The notes under the pieces were generated by a model. It saw only the letters and a list, made by a program, of their open reading frames with translations. It had not been told where the DNA came from and ran no database searches. From Rhizobiaceae bacterium UBA1291 (lineage in GTDB: Bacteria; Pseudomonadota; Alphaproteobacteria; Rhizobiales; Rhizobiaceae), in NCBI GenBank assembly GCA_002307905.1, contig DBUL01000155.1, positions 547 to 11,324 on the forward strand: a DNA stretch of 10,778 bases, in the 5' to 3' direction. Both the position numbers and the translations under genes were made by a program. This document shows positions 1 to 5,871 of the stretch, one piece after another (the first letter of the stretch is position 1; every line of letters begins with the position of its first letter).

Positions 1-55
1 TCCGTCCCCCCCCCCCCCGCCCCCCCTCTTTTCCGGGGGAGCCCCCCCCCCCCCC
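1..55. other. Low-complexity C-homopolymer end, probable sequencing or assembly artefact
   Basis: Runs of 13, 7 and 14 C (6-18, 20-26 and 42-55), separated by a few other bases, replace what should be ordinary helicase coding sequence. In the helicase frame they read as long glycine runs, where DEAD-box proteins have a varied, conserved stretch after motif Ia. The sequence becomes normal abruptly at about base 56. I infer low-quality bases at a contig end. Confidence 0.7.
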
Positions 56-361
56 GCCGGTCTTCTCATAGAGCCATTCCAACTCGCGCATGACCTGCAT
101 GGCCAGTTCCCGGGTGGGCGCGATGGCGAGCGCCAGCGGCGCGCCGGCCCGGCCGAAGCGGTCCTCGCCGGCCAGAAGCGTCGGCGCAATGGCAAGGCCG
201 AAGGCAACCGTCTTGCCCGAGCCGGTCTGGGCCGATACCAGCGCGTCCGCGCCTTCGAGGTCCGGGTCGAGCATGGCCTGCTGCACCGGGGTCAGCGTCG
301 CATAACCGCGCTTGGACAATGCCTCTGCGATCGGCGCCACGATGCCGTTGAATTCTGTCAT
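1..361 (-). CDS. DEAD-box ATP-dependent RNA helicase, N-terminal part (runs off left edge)
   Basis: This is the first third of the RecA-like domain 1 of a DEAD-box RNA helicase, an enzyme that unwinds short RNA duplexes with ATP. Reading from the ATG at 361, the Q motif (LTPVQQAML, residues 23-31), Walker A/motif I (AQTGSGKT, residues 44-51) and motif Ia (PTRELAMQV, residues 82-90) appear in the right order and spacing. The reliable frame covers about 102 residues, down to base 56. The frame stays open to the edge but reads as glycine repeats from homopolymer C runs, which I take to be bad sequence. The DEAD box itself and domain 2 lie outside the window, so the subfamily cannot be named. No strong ribosome binding site precedes the ATG. 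The gene is divergent from the exonuclease, with 217 bases between the two starts. Confidence 0.9.
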   Translation of the reverse strand, partial: MTEFNGIVAPIAEALSKRGYATLTPVQQAMLDPDLEGADALVSAQTGSGKTVAFGLAIAPTLLAGEDRFGRAGAPLALAIAPTRELAMQVMRELEWLYEKTGGGGGGSPGKEGGRGGGGR

Positions 362-578
362 GGAATTAAGTCTTTCGAATTGGATGTCTGGAGCGGGCCA
401 ATGCACCGCGCCCGCCGATTGCGGGTATGTTTGCGGTGTTCCTATCCGGCAAACGCTGAATTGTATAGGGGGAGCGCTGAAAAAGGCGAGAAATGCGGGC
501 GAAGACGGGCGTTAGAGCCCGGTCGTCGGGCCGGGCCGCGAGGATATGTCGTGTTTGCCAAGCTTGCGGGGAAGCCTT

Positions 579-1232
579 ATGACCCAGACAAGGACCATCG
601 CATTCGGAGAATCGCCAGCCTTGAAAACCATCGCCATCGATTTCGAAACAGCGAGCGAAGAACGCGGCAGCGCCTGTTCGGTGGGGCTTGCCTGGATCGA
701 GGACGGCGAAGTCGTTCGGGTCGAAGAGCGCCTGATCCGGCCGAAGTCCATGCGGTTCTCGCCCTTCAACATCGCCATCCACGGCATCCGGCCGGAGCAT
801 GTCGAGGATGCGGCCGAGTTTCCCGAGGTGATGGACGAGTTCGCCGAGGATTTCGCCGGTGCCATGATGATCGCCCATAATGCCGCCTTCGACTTTTCTG
901 TCTGGCGCAGCGCCCTCGACGCTTATCGCCAGCCCTATCCGGAACTGTCCTATCTGTGCAGCGTCAAGATGGCCCAGCGCATGTGGCCGGATCTCGGCTC
1001 GCATCGGCTGAACAGTCTCGCTGCCCATCTGGGCGTCAGCTTCCTGCACCACAATGCCGCCGAGGATGCGCGCGTCTGCGCGCTGGCCTCGATCGCCATG
1101 GCGCGTGAGGCGGGTGCTGCCCATCTCGCGGAACTTCCGGGCCTGATCGGCATTGCCGCCGGCCGGCTGTTCCGCGGCGGCTACGAGGCCTGCTCGGTGC
1201 GCCGCATCCGAAAGCGCGAGCCGGCCTTGTAA
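579..1232 (+). CDS. DnaQ-like DEDDh 3'-5' exonuclease
   Basis: A 217-residue protein of the DnaQ/RNase T exonuclease superfamily, which removes 3'-terminal nucleotides using two metal ions. All motifs are present: Exo I IDFETA (D21, E23), the IHGI segment (67-70), Exo II AHNAAFD (D105), and Exo III HHNAAEDA (H158, D163), which makes it the DEDDh type. The SHRLNSLAAHLGV stretch before Exo III is also typical. There is no polymerase, UvrC or BRCT domain, so it is a stand-alone exonuclease. Its substrate (DNA or RNA) cannot be told from sequence, and it is not clearly the replicative epsilon subunit. I chose the ATG at 579 because GGGGAAG (568-574) sits just before it. An in-frame ATG at 546 would add 11 residues but has its purine-rich stretch almost touching the start codon. 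creA begins 49 bases after the stop and may be cotranscribed. Confidence 0.85.
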   Translation: MTQTRTIAFGESPALKTIAIDFETASEERGSACSVGLAWIEDGEVVRVEERLIRPKSMRFSPFNIAIHGIRPEHVEDAAEFPEVMDEFAEDFAGAMMIAHNAAFDFSVWRSALDAYRQPYPELSYLCSVKMAQRMWPDLGSHRLNSLAAHLGVSFLHHNAAEDARVCALASIAMAREAGAAHLAELPGLIGIAAGRLFRGGYEACSVRRIRKREPAL

Positions 1233-1281
1233 GGTCGCTTGCCGCGCTTATCTAGATTGCAGTCACCCCAGGAGATTTGCC

Positions 1282-1770
1282 ATGTCGATCCGCTCCCTTG
1301 CGCTTTCCGCCACCGTCGCCCTTGCCGCCCTTGCCGCACCGGCCAGCGCTGAAGTGGTGGGGGAAGTCGGCGTCGACTGGGTCGGCAACGACATCGTCAT
1401 CGAGGCGGTCAGGGACCCAAAGATCAAGGGCATCACCTGCCACGTCACCTATTTCGACCGGTCAATCATCGATCGGCTGTCAAAGGGGAACTGGTTCGAG
1501 GATCCGTCCAACAGTTCGATCGCCTGCCGTCAGACCGGGCCGATCGAGATCGGTGACATCGATCTTTCCAAGGACGGGGAGGAAGTGTTCCGCGAAGGCA
1601 TGTCGCTGATCTGGAAGCAACTGGTCGTCAATCGCATCTACGACAAGGCGAACGATACGCTGATCTACCTGATCCACTCGCGACAGGTGGTGGATGGCTC
1701 GGCAAAAATGGCGATCTCGAGCGTTCCGCTGTTCGACCAACCGGTCGCCTGGACGAAGGGAAAGCCTTGA
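1282..1770 (+). CDS. creA: CreA family secreted protein
   Basis: A 162-residue protein that matches the CreA family (compared from memory with E. coli CreA, about 157 residues). Shared features are the VDWVGNDIVIEAVRDPKIKGITC opening, a central SIACRQTGPIEI segment, and the late VVDGSAKMAISSVPLF segment. Residues 1-23 form a classical signal peptide ending in ASA, so the mature protein is probably periplasmic. Two cysteines (in GITCHV and SIACRQ) could form a disulfide. The start at 1282 is set by AGGAGA at 1270-1275; the open frame extends further upstream but lacks a comparable signal and would bury the signal peptide. In E. coli creA precedes creBCD, but no two-component genes lie here. 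The molecular function of CreA is not established. Confidence 0.9.
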   Translation: MSIRSLALSATVALAALAAPASAEVVGEVGVDWVGNDIVIEAVRDPKIKGITCHVTYFDRSIIDRLSKGNWFEDPSNSSIACRQTGPIEIGDIDLSKDGEEVFREGMSLIWKQLVVNRIYDKANDTLIYLIHSRQVVDGSAKMAISSVPLFDQPVAWTKGKP

Positions 1771-1833
1771 GCGCTTAGGATAGCAGGGGCTCTGGTTAAC
1801 CGTTCCTTGCCGATGTGGCGCGGTCTTGCCCAA

Positions 1834-1871
1834 AATTGGTCAGCCTGAGCTTGGCCAATTGTTCATTTTTT
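1834..1871 (+). terminator. Candidate intrinsic terminator after creA
   Basis: AATTGGTCAG (1834-1843) can pair with TTGGCCAATT (1851-1860), giving a stem of about ten pairs with two G-T wobbles. Five bases later comes a run of six T (1866-1871). The offset between stem and T run is larger than ideal, so this is moderate. It lies 64 bases after the creA stop. Confidence 0.4.
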
Positions 1872-2091
1872 GCGGCGACGTCACTTTCGCTGCAGGCTAA
1901 AGTTTGGCAAGCTTGCAAAAGGCATCGGAAAACGAGTGCATCACCCCATGCGTTTGTTTGCTGTTCATGTCTTGCCAATCGAGGGGTTGCAGCCTCGAAC
2001 TCCGAACAAGGTTGCGCTCCGGGCTTTCCATGGCCGGGGCGCAATTCGTTTCTGCGGGCGTCTTGTCGCGACAGTCAACCAACTCACATGC

Positions 2092-2129
2092 AAAAACGGC
2101 CCATAACCCCGCGTCAGCCGGGTCATGGG
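2092..2129 (-). terminator. Intrinsic terminator after cheW
   Basis: On the minus strand CCCATGACCC (2129-2120) pairs with GGGTTATGGG (2109-2100), ten pairs with one G-T wobble and a ten-base loop. CCG and then five T (2096-2092) follow. It lies 33 bases after the cheW stop and has no T run in the plus direction, so it serves only cheW. Confidence 0.75.
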
Positions 2130-2161
2130 TGGGGTGGGAAGATCGAAGGTAACAGGGGCGA

Positions 2162-2632
2162 TCAGGCGGCCTGGGCAAGCTCGTCGGCGATAACCGTGTC
2201 GAGGTTGAGGAAGCAGACCATCGACTTCTCCAGCGCGACGATGCCGCGGCAGAAGGCGCGCTGTTCTTCAGGAATGATTTCCGGTGCCGGCTGCAGGTCT
2301 TCTCCCTTGATCGTCATCATGTCGGAAACCTGTTCGACCAGCAGGCCGACCAGCTTGCCGGCAATGTCGGTGACGATGATGGCGGCGCGCTCCGACGGTT
2401 CGGTCATCTTCATGCCGAGGCGGCAGGCCATGTCGATGACCGGGATCACCGCGCCGCGCAGGTTGATGAGACCCAGCACGTAGGGCGGCGTATGCGGCAT
2501 CGGGGTCACGGGCGCCCAACCGCGGATTTCGCGGATCGCCATGATGTCGATGCAGAATTCCTGCTCGGCGAGGTGAAAGGACACGATTTCCAGGTGATCG
2601 CCGGACTGCTTGATGGCATTGTTCATGTTCAA
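2162..2632 (-). CDS. cheW: Chemotaxis coupling protein CheW (stand-alone copy)
   Basis: A 156-residue single-domain CheW. CheW is a cytoplasmic adaptor that links chemoreceptors to the histidine kinase CheA in the signalling array. The family signature GLINLRGAVIPVIDM spans residues 54-68 and is followed by ACRLGM (69-74). The second conserved stretch, VGLLVEQVSDM, is at 95-105. There is no response-regulator or kinase domain fused. The start at 2632 is preceded by GGGAAG at eight bases; a second in-frame ATG at 2626 is too far from it. No cheA, receptor or flagellar gene lies in the window, so this is a cheW outside a chemotaxis operon, a situation known in Agrobacterium. It is followed by a strong terminator and probably forms its own transcript, with a long structured leader. 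Confidence 0.95.
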   Translation of the reverse strand: MNMNNAIKQSGDHLEIVSFHLAEQEFCIDIMAIREIRGWAPVTPMPHTPPYVLGLINLRGAVIPVIDMACRLGMKMTEPSERAAIIVTDIAGKLVGLLVEQVSDMMTIKGEDLQPAPEIIPEEQRAFCRGIVALEKSMVCFLNLDTVIADELAQAA

Positions 2633-2708
2633 AACTTCCCAGTTTTAGACTGTGGTACCCTGGCTTGCGGCGCGGGCGACAGCATTTCGGTTGAATGTCC
2701 CTGCGACC

Positions 2709-2750
2709 TTGTCGACGATCCCGCAGTCGGCAGATGCAGGGCGTCGACAA
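2709..2750 (-). promoter_or_regulatory. Long hairpin in the cheW leader
   Basis: TTGTCGAC (2709-2716) and GTCGACAA (2743-2750) are perfect inverted copies. Inside them CCC/GGG and GCA/TGC can also pair, with a three-base versus one-base internal loop and a single bulged A. The apical loop is about nine bases. The element starts 76 bases upstream of the cheW ATG and would be in its 5' leader if transcription begins further upstream. It has no T run, so it is not an intrinsic terminator. I do not recognise it as a known riboswitch. Confidence 0.45.
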
Positions 2751-2811
2751 TTCCGTTTGCATGCTGAGGCCAGGAAGATTGTTCAGCTGTTCCGGCGGAC
2801 CTTATGTCCGA

Positions 2812-2828
2812 ATGACCGATCCGGTCAT
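2812..2828. promoter_or_regulatory. Perfect 17-bp palindrome, possible operator
   Basis: ATGACCG-ATC-CGGTCAT is a perfect seven-base inverted repeat with a three-base spacer. Just before it, ATGTCCG (2804-2810) repeats the left half with one change. This spacing and symmetry are typical of a binding site for a dimeric regulator, upstream of cheW. No regulator gene lies next to it, so its partner is unknown. Confidence 0.35.
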
Positions 2829-2855
2829 CTCGCGATTGAACAATGGCAAATAGCC

Positions 2856-2871
2856 GTTAAGCAATGGATAA
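2856..2871 (-). promoter_or_regulatory. Possible CtrA-type binding site
   Basis: On the minus strand the sequence TTATCCATTGCTTAAC matches the CtrA consensus TTAA-N7-TTAAC at eight of nine defined bases. CtrA controls motility and chemotaxis genes in many alphaproteobacteria, so a site upstream of cheW makes sense, but it is 224 bases from the start codon and a near match of this kind can occur by chance. Confidence 0.25.
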
Positions 2872-2893
2872 TGTAGACGCGTCTCGCGCTGCG

Positions 2894-2919
2894 CGTCCGG
2901 AAACCGGGCGTCTTTTCCC
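2894..2919 (+). terminator. Terminator-like hairpin on the plus strand without an obvious gene
   Basis: CGTCCGG (2894-2900) pairs with CCGGGCG (2904-2910) through an AAA loop, with one T-G wobble, and is followed by TCTTTTCCC. This reads as an intrinsic terminator in the plus direction. Both neighbouring genes are on the minus strand, so nothing annotated would use it. Confidence 0.35.
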
Positions 2920-2939
2920 TTGCCGACCGGCCGGGCATC

Positions 2940-3728
2940 TCAAACGGCAGAGATTGCTCGCCGATAGAGGTGCCAGGTTGCATGGCCGAGCACCGGCAAG
3001 GCGACGAGAAGGCCCGCAAAGAACGGTAGCAGGGAGAGGAATGCCGTCACCGCGACGACCAGACCGAAGACGAGCATCGGTGCGGGATTTTCGACGACCG
3101 TGCGGATGCTGGTCAGCATGGCCGTGACGAAATCGATGTCATGGTCGAGCAGCAACGGCATGGAGATGACGGTCAGCGAAAAGAGCACGGTGGCGATCAC
3201 AGCGCCAACCACCGTGCCGACCAGCAGGAAGAATGTGCCCTCGGGCGTGGTCGTCACCACCGTGACAAAGGCAGCAAGCGAGGCGGGGATCTTGAAGCCG
3301 AGGAAGAGGGCGAGCAGCAGCCGCACCTGGTAGATCCAGATCCAGAAAACGAAGAGGACGGCAAATGCCATCCAGGAGAGCTGGCGTTCCCGCTGCCGGA
3401 ACACTTCGGTCAGCACGCCGCGCCAGCTGATCGGCTCGCCACGCTCGTGACGCCGGCTGATCTCGTAGAGACCGACCGCGACGAAGGGGCCGATCAACGG
3501 GAAGCCGATGGCGACCGGAATGATCATCCAGGGCTGATGGTAGAGGCTGAGCACGGTGACGATGAAAATGCCGCCGAGGACATAGATTCCACCGAAGAAC
3601 AGGCCGAACATCGGATAGCGTCGAAAGTCCCCCATACCTTCGGCGAGTGCCCCCGTCACGTCCTTCATCTCAAGTCGATTGATCCGCATCTTGGGCTGCT
3701 GTGCCGCCGGAATGACCTGTTCCTCCAT
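2940..3728 (-). CDS. DUF2189 family integral membrane protein
   Basis: A 262-residue inner-membrane protein that I assign to DUF2189, a family of unknown function. It has about six hydrophobic segments: roughly 40-62, 69-89, 118-144, 164-190, 216-234 and 235-251. Family-like sequence includes FPLIGPFVAVGLYEISRR (76-93) in the second segment and PVLGHATWHLYRR (245-257) near the C-terminus. The soluble N-terminus has no signal peptide. I chose the ATG at 3728 because GGGAGGG (3739-3733) lies four bases before it; an ATG at 3746 has no ribosome binding site. It has the same orientation as cheW but is separated from it by 307 bases, so common transcription is doubtful. A function cannot be given. 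Confidence 0.85.
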   Translation of the reverse strand: MEEQVIPAAQQPKMRINRLEMKDVTGALAEGMGDFRRYPMFGLFFGGIYVLGGIFIVTVLSLYHQPWMIIPVAIGFPLIGPFVAVGLYEISRRHERGEPISWRGVLTEVFRQRERQLSWMAFAVLFVFWIWIYQVRLLLALFLGFKIPASLAAFVTVVTTTPEGTFFLLVGTVVGAVIATVLFSLTVISMPLLLDHDIDFVTAMLTSIRTVVENPAPMLVFGLVVAVTAFLSLLPFFAGLLVALPVLGHATWHLYRRAISAV

Positions 3729-3832
3729 TCGTCCCTCCCAAGACATTCGGTTGAATCACAGAATGGATGCAGGCTGGCAGAAGAATCCTTGATATTCATC
3801 AAGTTTCTTGCGGTCGGCAAAAACTTTCCCCT

Positions 3833-3866
3833 TTCACAGGCGCAAGGCCCCCATTATGTATGGCGA
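3833..3866 (+). promoter_or_regulatory. Candidate promoter for a leaderless transcript
   Basis: TTCACA (3833-3838), five of six matches to TTGACA, is followed after 16 bases by TATGTA (3855-3860), four of six matches to TATAAT. A start six or seven bases after the -10 box falls on or next to the A of the ATG at 3867. No ribosome binding site is present before that ATG, which fits a leaderless mRNA. Confidence 0.4.
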
Positions 3867-4025
3867 ATGGACGACATTGCGCCCAAGCCGCTGAATGCCT
3901 TGCTGATCGCCGCCCTGCTTGCCGGTGCGGGTCTGCTCTCTGCTGCCGTGTTTGCCGGCTGGATGCGATTCGGCGCTGATATTGTGCTGACCTACGCCGA
4001 GAACGGCCTCTCCTCCTGCCTCTAG
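3867..4025 (+). CDS. Small single-pass membrane protein upstream of the SCO gene
   Basis: A 52-residue open frame. Residues 1-9 are hydrophilic, residues 10-33 form one strongly hydrophobic segment rich in Ala, Leu and Gly, and the tail GADIVLTYAENGLSSC ends with a cysteine one residue before the last. I cannot name a family. That it is a real gene is suggested by a clear membrane-protein pattern, a promoter candidate that points exactly at its ATG, and its place in front of the SCO gene in the same direction (135 bases before it). The lack of a ribosome binding site is a weakness unless the mRNA is leaderless. It might help in cytochrome oxidase assembly because of its neighbour, but that is only inference. 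Confidence 0.55.
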   Translation: MDDIAPKPLNALLIAALLAGAGLLSAAVFAGWMRFGADIVLTYAENGLSSCL

Positions 4026-4160
4026 GCCACAATTATGCTGGGCTCCTGGGACAAAACGGCGCGCCCGGACGCTGAAACGGCGAGTTGATTTGCACTTCGG
4101 CACGGATCGACGTATCCGCAGATACCTTCCTGCCGTCGTTCCAAAGGGATCTGACCTTCG

Positions 4161-4760
4161 ATGAAGACTTTGCGCATTATTCTCTGGGCCGGCGTCGTCG
4201 TGCTTGCCGGCGTGCTCGGCTGGCTGACGCTGGCGGTCACCGACACCAAGGACAAGATCGCCGAGGCGCCGTTCGGCGTGCCGTTCACGCTTGTCGACCA
4301 GAACGGCCAGGCGATCACCGAGCAGGCCTTCCGCGGCAAGCCGACGGCGCTGTTCTTCGGTTTCACCCACTGCCCCGAGGTCTGCCCGACGACCCTGTTC
4401 GAGCTGAATGGCTGGCTGACCAAGGTCGATCCCGACAAGACGAAACTACAGGCCTATTTCGTCACGGTGGATCCGGAGCGCGATACGCCGGAAATGCTCG
4501 GCGGCTATATTTCGAACGTCACTGACCGCGTGATCGGCATTGCTGGCGATCCGGAAAAGGTGGGCGAGGTTGTCAAAGGCTTCCGCGTCTATGCCAAGAA
4601 GATCCCGCTCGACGAGAAGGATCCGAACGGCGACTACACCATGGACCACACCGCTTCGGTCTTCCTGCTCGACAAGGAGGGGCGTTTTGTCGGCACCATC
4701 TCCTATGGCGAGAATCCGGACGTGGCGATCAAGAAGCTCGAGAACCTCGCCAAGGGCTGA
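4161..4760 (+). CDS. SCO1/SenC family copper chaperone
   Basis: A 199-residue SCO family protein with a thioredoxin fold, anchored in the inner membrane and facing the periplasm. SCO proteins deliver copper to, or reduce the cysteines of, the CuA centre of cytochrome c oxidase subunit II. Residues 6-26 form the N-terminal membrane anchor. The copper ligands are all present: the CPEVCP motif (C71, C75) and the distal histidine in MDHTASVFLLD (H163). The VTVDPERDTPE stretch (101-111) is also characteristic. The start at 4161 is preceded by AAAGGG, rather far away (13 bases), so translation signals are weak. No cox genes lie in the window. A loose TTGCAC-N17-TATCCG (4090-4118) might provide its own promoter. 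prmA follows after 124 bases. Confidence 0.93.
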   Translation: MKTLRIILWAGVVVLAGVLGWLTLAVTDTKDKIAEAPFGVPFTLVDQNGQAITEQAFRGKPTALFFGFTHCPEVCPTTLFELNGWLTKVDPDKTKLQAYFVTVDPERDTPEMLGGYISNVTDRVIGIAGDPEKVGEVVKGFRVYAKKIPLDEKDPNGDYTMDHTASVFLLDKEGRFVGTISYGENPDVAIKKLENLAKG

Positions 4761-4884
4761 CTGCGGACGCGTTCTGATTGCTCACCTGTTGCCATTGGCG
4801 GCGTCGCGTTGTACCGCAGGCGCCAGCGCCGGGCGGCGTTTCAGCGCCGTCCCGCTCTCTCCCTTTGCGACAGGATGACCGACC

Positions 4885-5775
4885 GTGAGTGAAATCCGCC
4901 TCTATGTAAGCACGACCGAAGCGCGGGCGACGGAAATCCTCGATCTGATGACGCTGTGCTTCGGTGAAGAGGATCTGGCGATCGCCACCACCGAAGTGGA
5001 CGAGACGAACGATGTCTGGGAAGCCTCCGTCTACATGATGACCGACGAGGAGGACGAGATTCGCGTCCGGCTCGAAGACCTGTTTGCCGTCGATTTTGCC
5101 GATCTCGCCATAGAGAGGGAAGTGCTGCCGGACATCGACTGGATCGCCAAGTCGCTCGAGGGGCTGAAGCCCGTCCGGGCAGGGCGGTTCATCGTCCACG
5201 GCTCGCATGACCGCGACAAGGTGCGGGTGAACGATCTGGCGATCGAGATCGAGGCCGGCCAGGCCTTCGGCACCGGCCATCACGGGACCACGGCCGGCTG
5301 CCTGGAGGTGATCGACGAGGTGGTGCGGTCGCGGAAGGTGCGCAATGCGCTGGACCTCGGCACCGGCAGCGGCGTCTTGGCGATCGCGGTGCGCAAGTTG
5401 AAGCACATCCCCGTGCTTGCAACCGACATCGATCCCGTCGCCGTGCGTGTCGCCAGAGAAAATGCACGCAGCAATGGCCTCATCGAGGGGATCGAGTTCC
5501 GCGTCGCGCCCGGTTTCCATTCGACCGCATTTGGCCAATACGGACCGTTCGATCTGATCATCGCCAATATTCTCGCCCGCCCGCTGATGAAGATGGCGCC
5601 GCAACTCGCCGCGCATCTGGGGCCCGGCGGCTCCGTTATTCTCTCGGGGATTCTCGCAAGCCAGCGCTGGAAGGTCATTGCCGCCTACAATGGAGCTGGC
5701 CTCGCGCATGTGAAGACGATCTGGCGCAATGGCTGGGTGACGATCCATCTGCGGCACGGCCGAGGGCTGCTTTAA
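4885..5775 (+). CDS. prmA: Ribosomal protein L11 methyltransferase
   Basis: A 296-residue PrmA, the SAM-dependent enzyme that trimethylates amino groups of ribosomal protein L11 in the cytoplasm. The N-terminal substrate-recognition domain covers about residues 1-90. The hallmark GQAFGTGHHGTT is at 125-136, the SAM-binding motif I DLGTGSGVLAIA at 157-168, the acidic residue ATDIDP at 179-184, and the catalytic-domain motif IIANILARPL at 225-234. Length and order are normal for the family. The start is GTG at 4885, chosen because CAGGA (4871-4875) lies nine bases before it and the family N-terminus fits. An ATG at 4875 is out of frame and stops after five codons. A strong terminator follows the stop by about 70 bases. 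Confidence 0.95.
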   Translation: MSEIRLYVSTTEARATEILDLMTLCFGEEDLAIATTEVDETNDVWEASVYMMTDEEDEIRVRLEDLFAVDFADLAIEREVLPDIDWIAKSLEGLKPVRAGRFIVHGSHDRDKVRVNDLAIEIEAGQAFGTGHHGTTAGCLEVIDEVVRSRKVRNALDLGTGSGVLAIAVRKLKHIPVLATDIDPVAVRVARENARSNGLIEGIEFRVAPGFHSTAFGQYGPFDLIIANILARPLMKMAPQLAAHLGPGGSVILSGILASQRWKVIAAYNGAGLAHVKTIWRNGWVTIHLRHGRGLL

Positions 5776-5837
5776 GGTCGGATTCTTTCGCGCTGCACAA
5801 TTGCGCAAAATGCATGGCAGGCGCGCAACAGGAAATC

Positions 5838-5869
5838 AAAAAAGGCGGCATCCGGGATGCCGCCTTTTT
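5838..5869. terminator. Bidirectional intrinsic terminator between prmA and the DUF1127 gene
   Basis: GGCGGCATC (5844-5852) pairs perfectly with GATGCCGCC (5856-5864) around a CGG loop. Six A precede it (5838-5843) and five T follow (5865-5869), so it can stop transcription from both directions: prmA from the left and the DUF1127 gene from the right. Confidence 0.92.
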
Positions 5870-5871
5870 CA

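Larger units (their letters stand above)
1771..2161. other. Gene-free interval between creA and cheW
   Basis: I see no convincing gene in these 391 bases; the open frames that cross it lack ribosome binding sites and recognisable protein sequence. It holds a plus-strand terminator candidate (1834-1871) and the minus-strand cheW terminator (2092-2129). Other structure includes an imperfect 18-bp palindrome at 1903-1920 centred on GCAAGCTTGC, and a perfect 10-bp palindrome TGTCGCGACA at 2064-2073. The bases between 1872 and 2090 are less GC-rich than the flanking genes. Confidence 0.6.
2633..2939. other. Gene-free leader region upstream of cheW, rich in inverted repeats
   Basis: These 307 bases separate the cheW start from the DUF2189 stop, both on the minus strand. 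I find no gene. There is clear structure: a hairpin with an eight-base-pair outer stem (2709-2750), a perfect 17-bp palindrome (2812-2828), a CtrA-like site (2856-2871) and a plus-strand terminator-like hairpin (2894-2919). Each is listed separately. The layout fits a regulated leader of cheW or an unannotated small RNA; the sequence does not decide which. Confidence 0.6.

Noticed and set aside
517..536. GC-rich hairpin GCCCGG/CCGGGC before the exonuclease
   Set aside because: It has no T run and is easily expected by chance in such GC-rich sequence, so I do not call it a terminator or regulatory element.
366..1124. Long open frame on the minus strand across the exonuclease gene (252 residues)
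   Set aside because: It is antisense to a gene with complete catalytic motifs. Its translation is rich in Arg, Gly, Asp and His without any recognisable domain, as expected from a shadow frame in GC-rich DNA.
1978..2010. tRNA-like stretch with a CGAGG/CCTCG stem
   Set aside because: No acceptor stem, anticodon arm or complete T arm can be drawn around it; it is only a short hairpin.
2652..2876. Open frame of 74 residues in the cheW leader region
   Set aside because: It has no ribosome binding site and no recognisable sequence, and it crosses the structured repeats. It is a chance frame.
3141..3866. Upstream extension of the small membrane protein frame through antisense DUF2189
   Set aside because: The extension is highly charged (Glu, Asp, His, Gln) and antisense to a clear membrane protein gene. 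Only the part from the ATG at 3867 looks like protein.
4875..4892. Five-codon frame starting with ATG just before the prmA GTG
   Set aside because: The purine-rich site is directly against this ATG, too close for initiation, and correctly spaced for the GTG at 4885. A regulatory leader peptide is not supported.
4729..5808. 359-residue minus-strand frame across prmA
   Set aside because: It is antisense to prmA and runs into the terminator region. It has no ribosome binding site or family resemblance.
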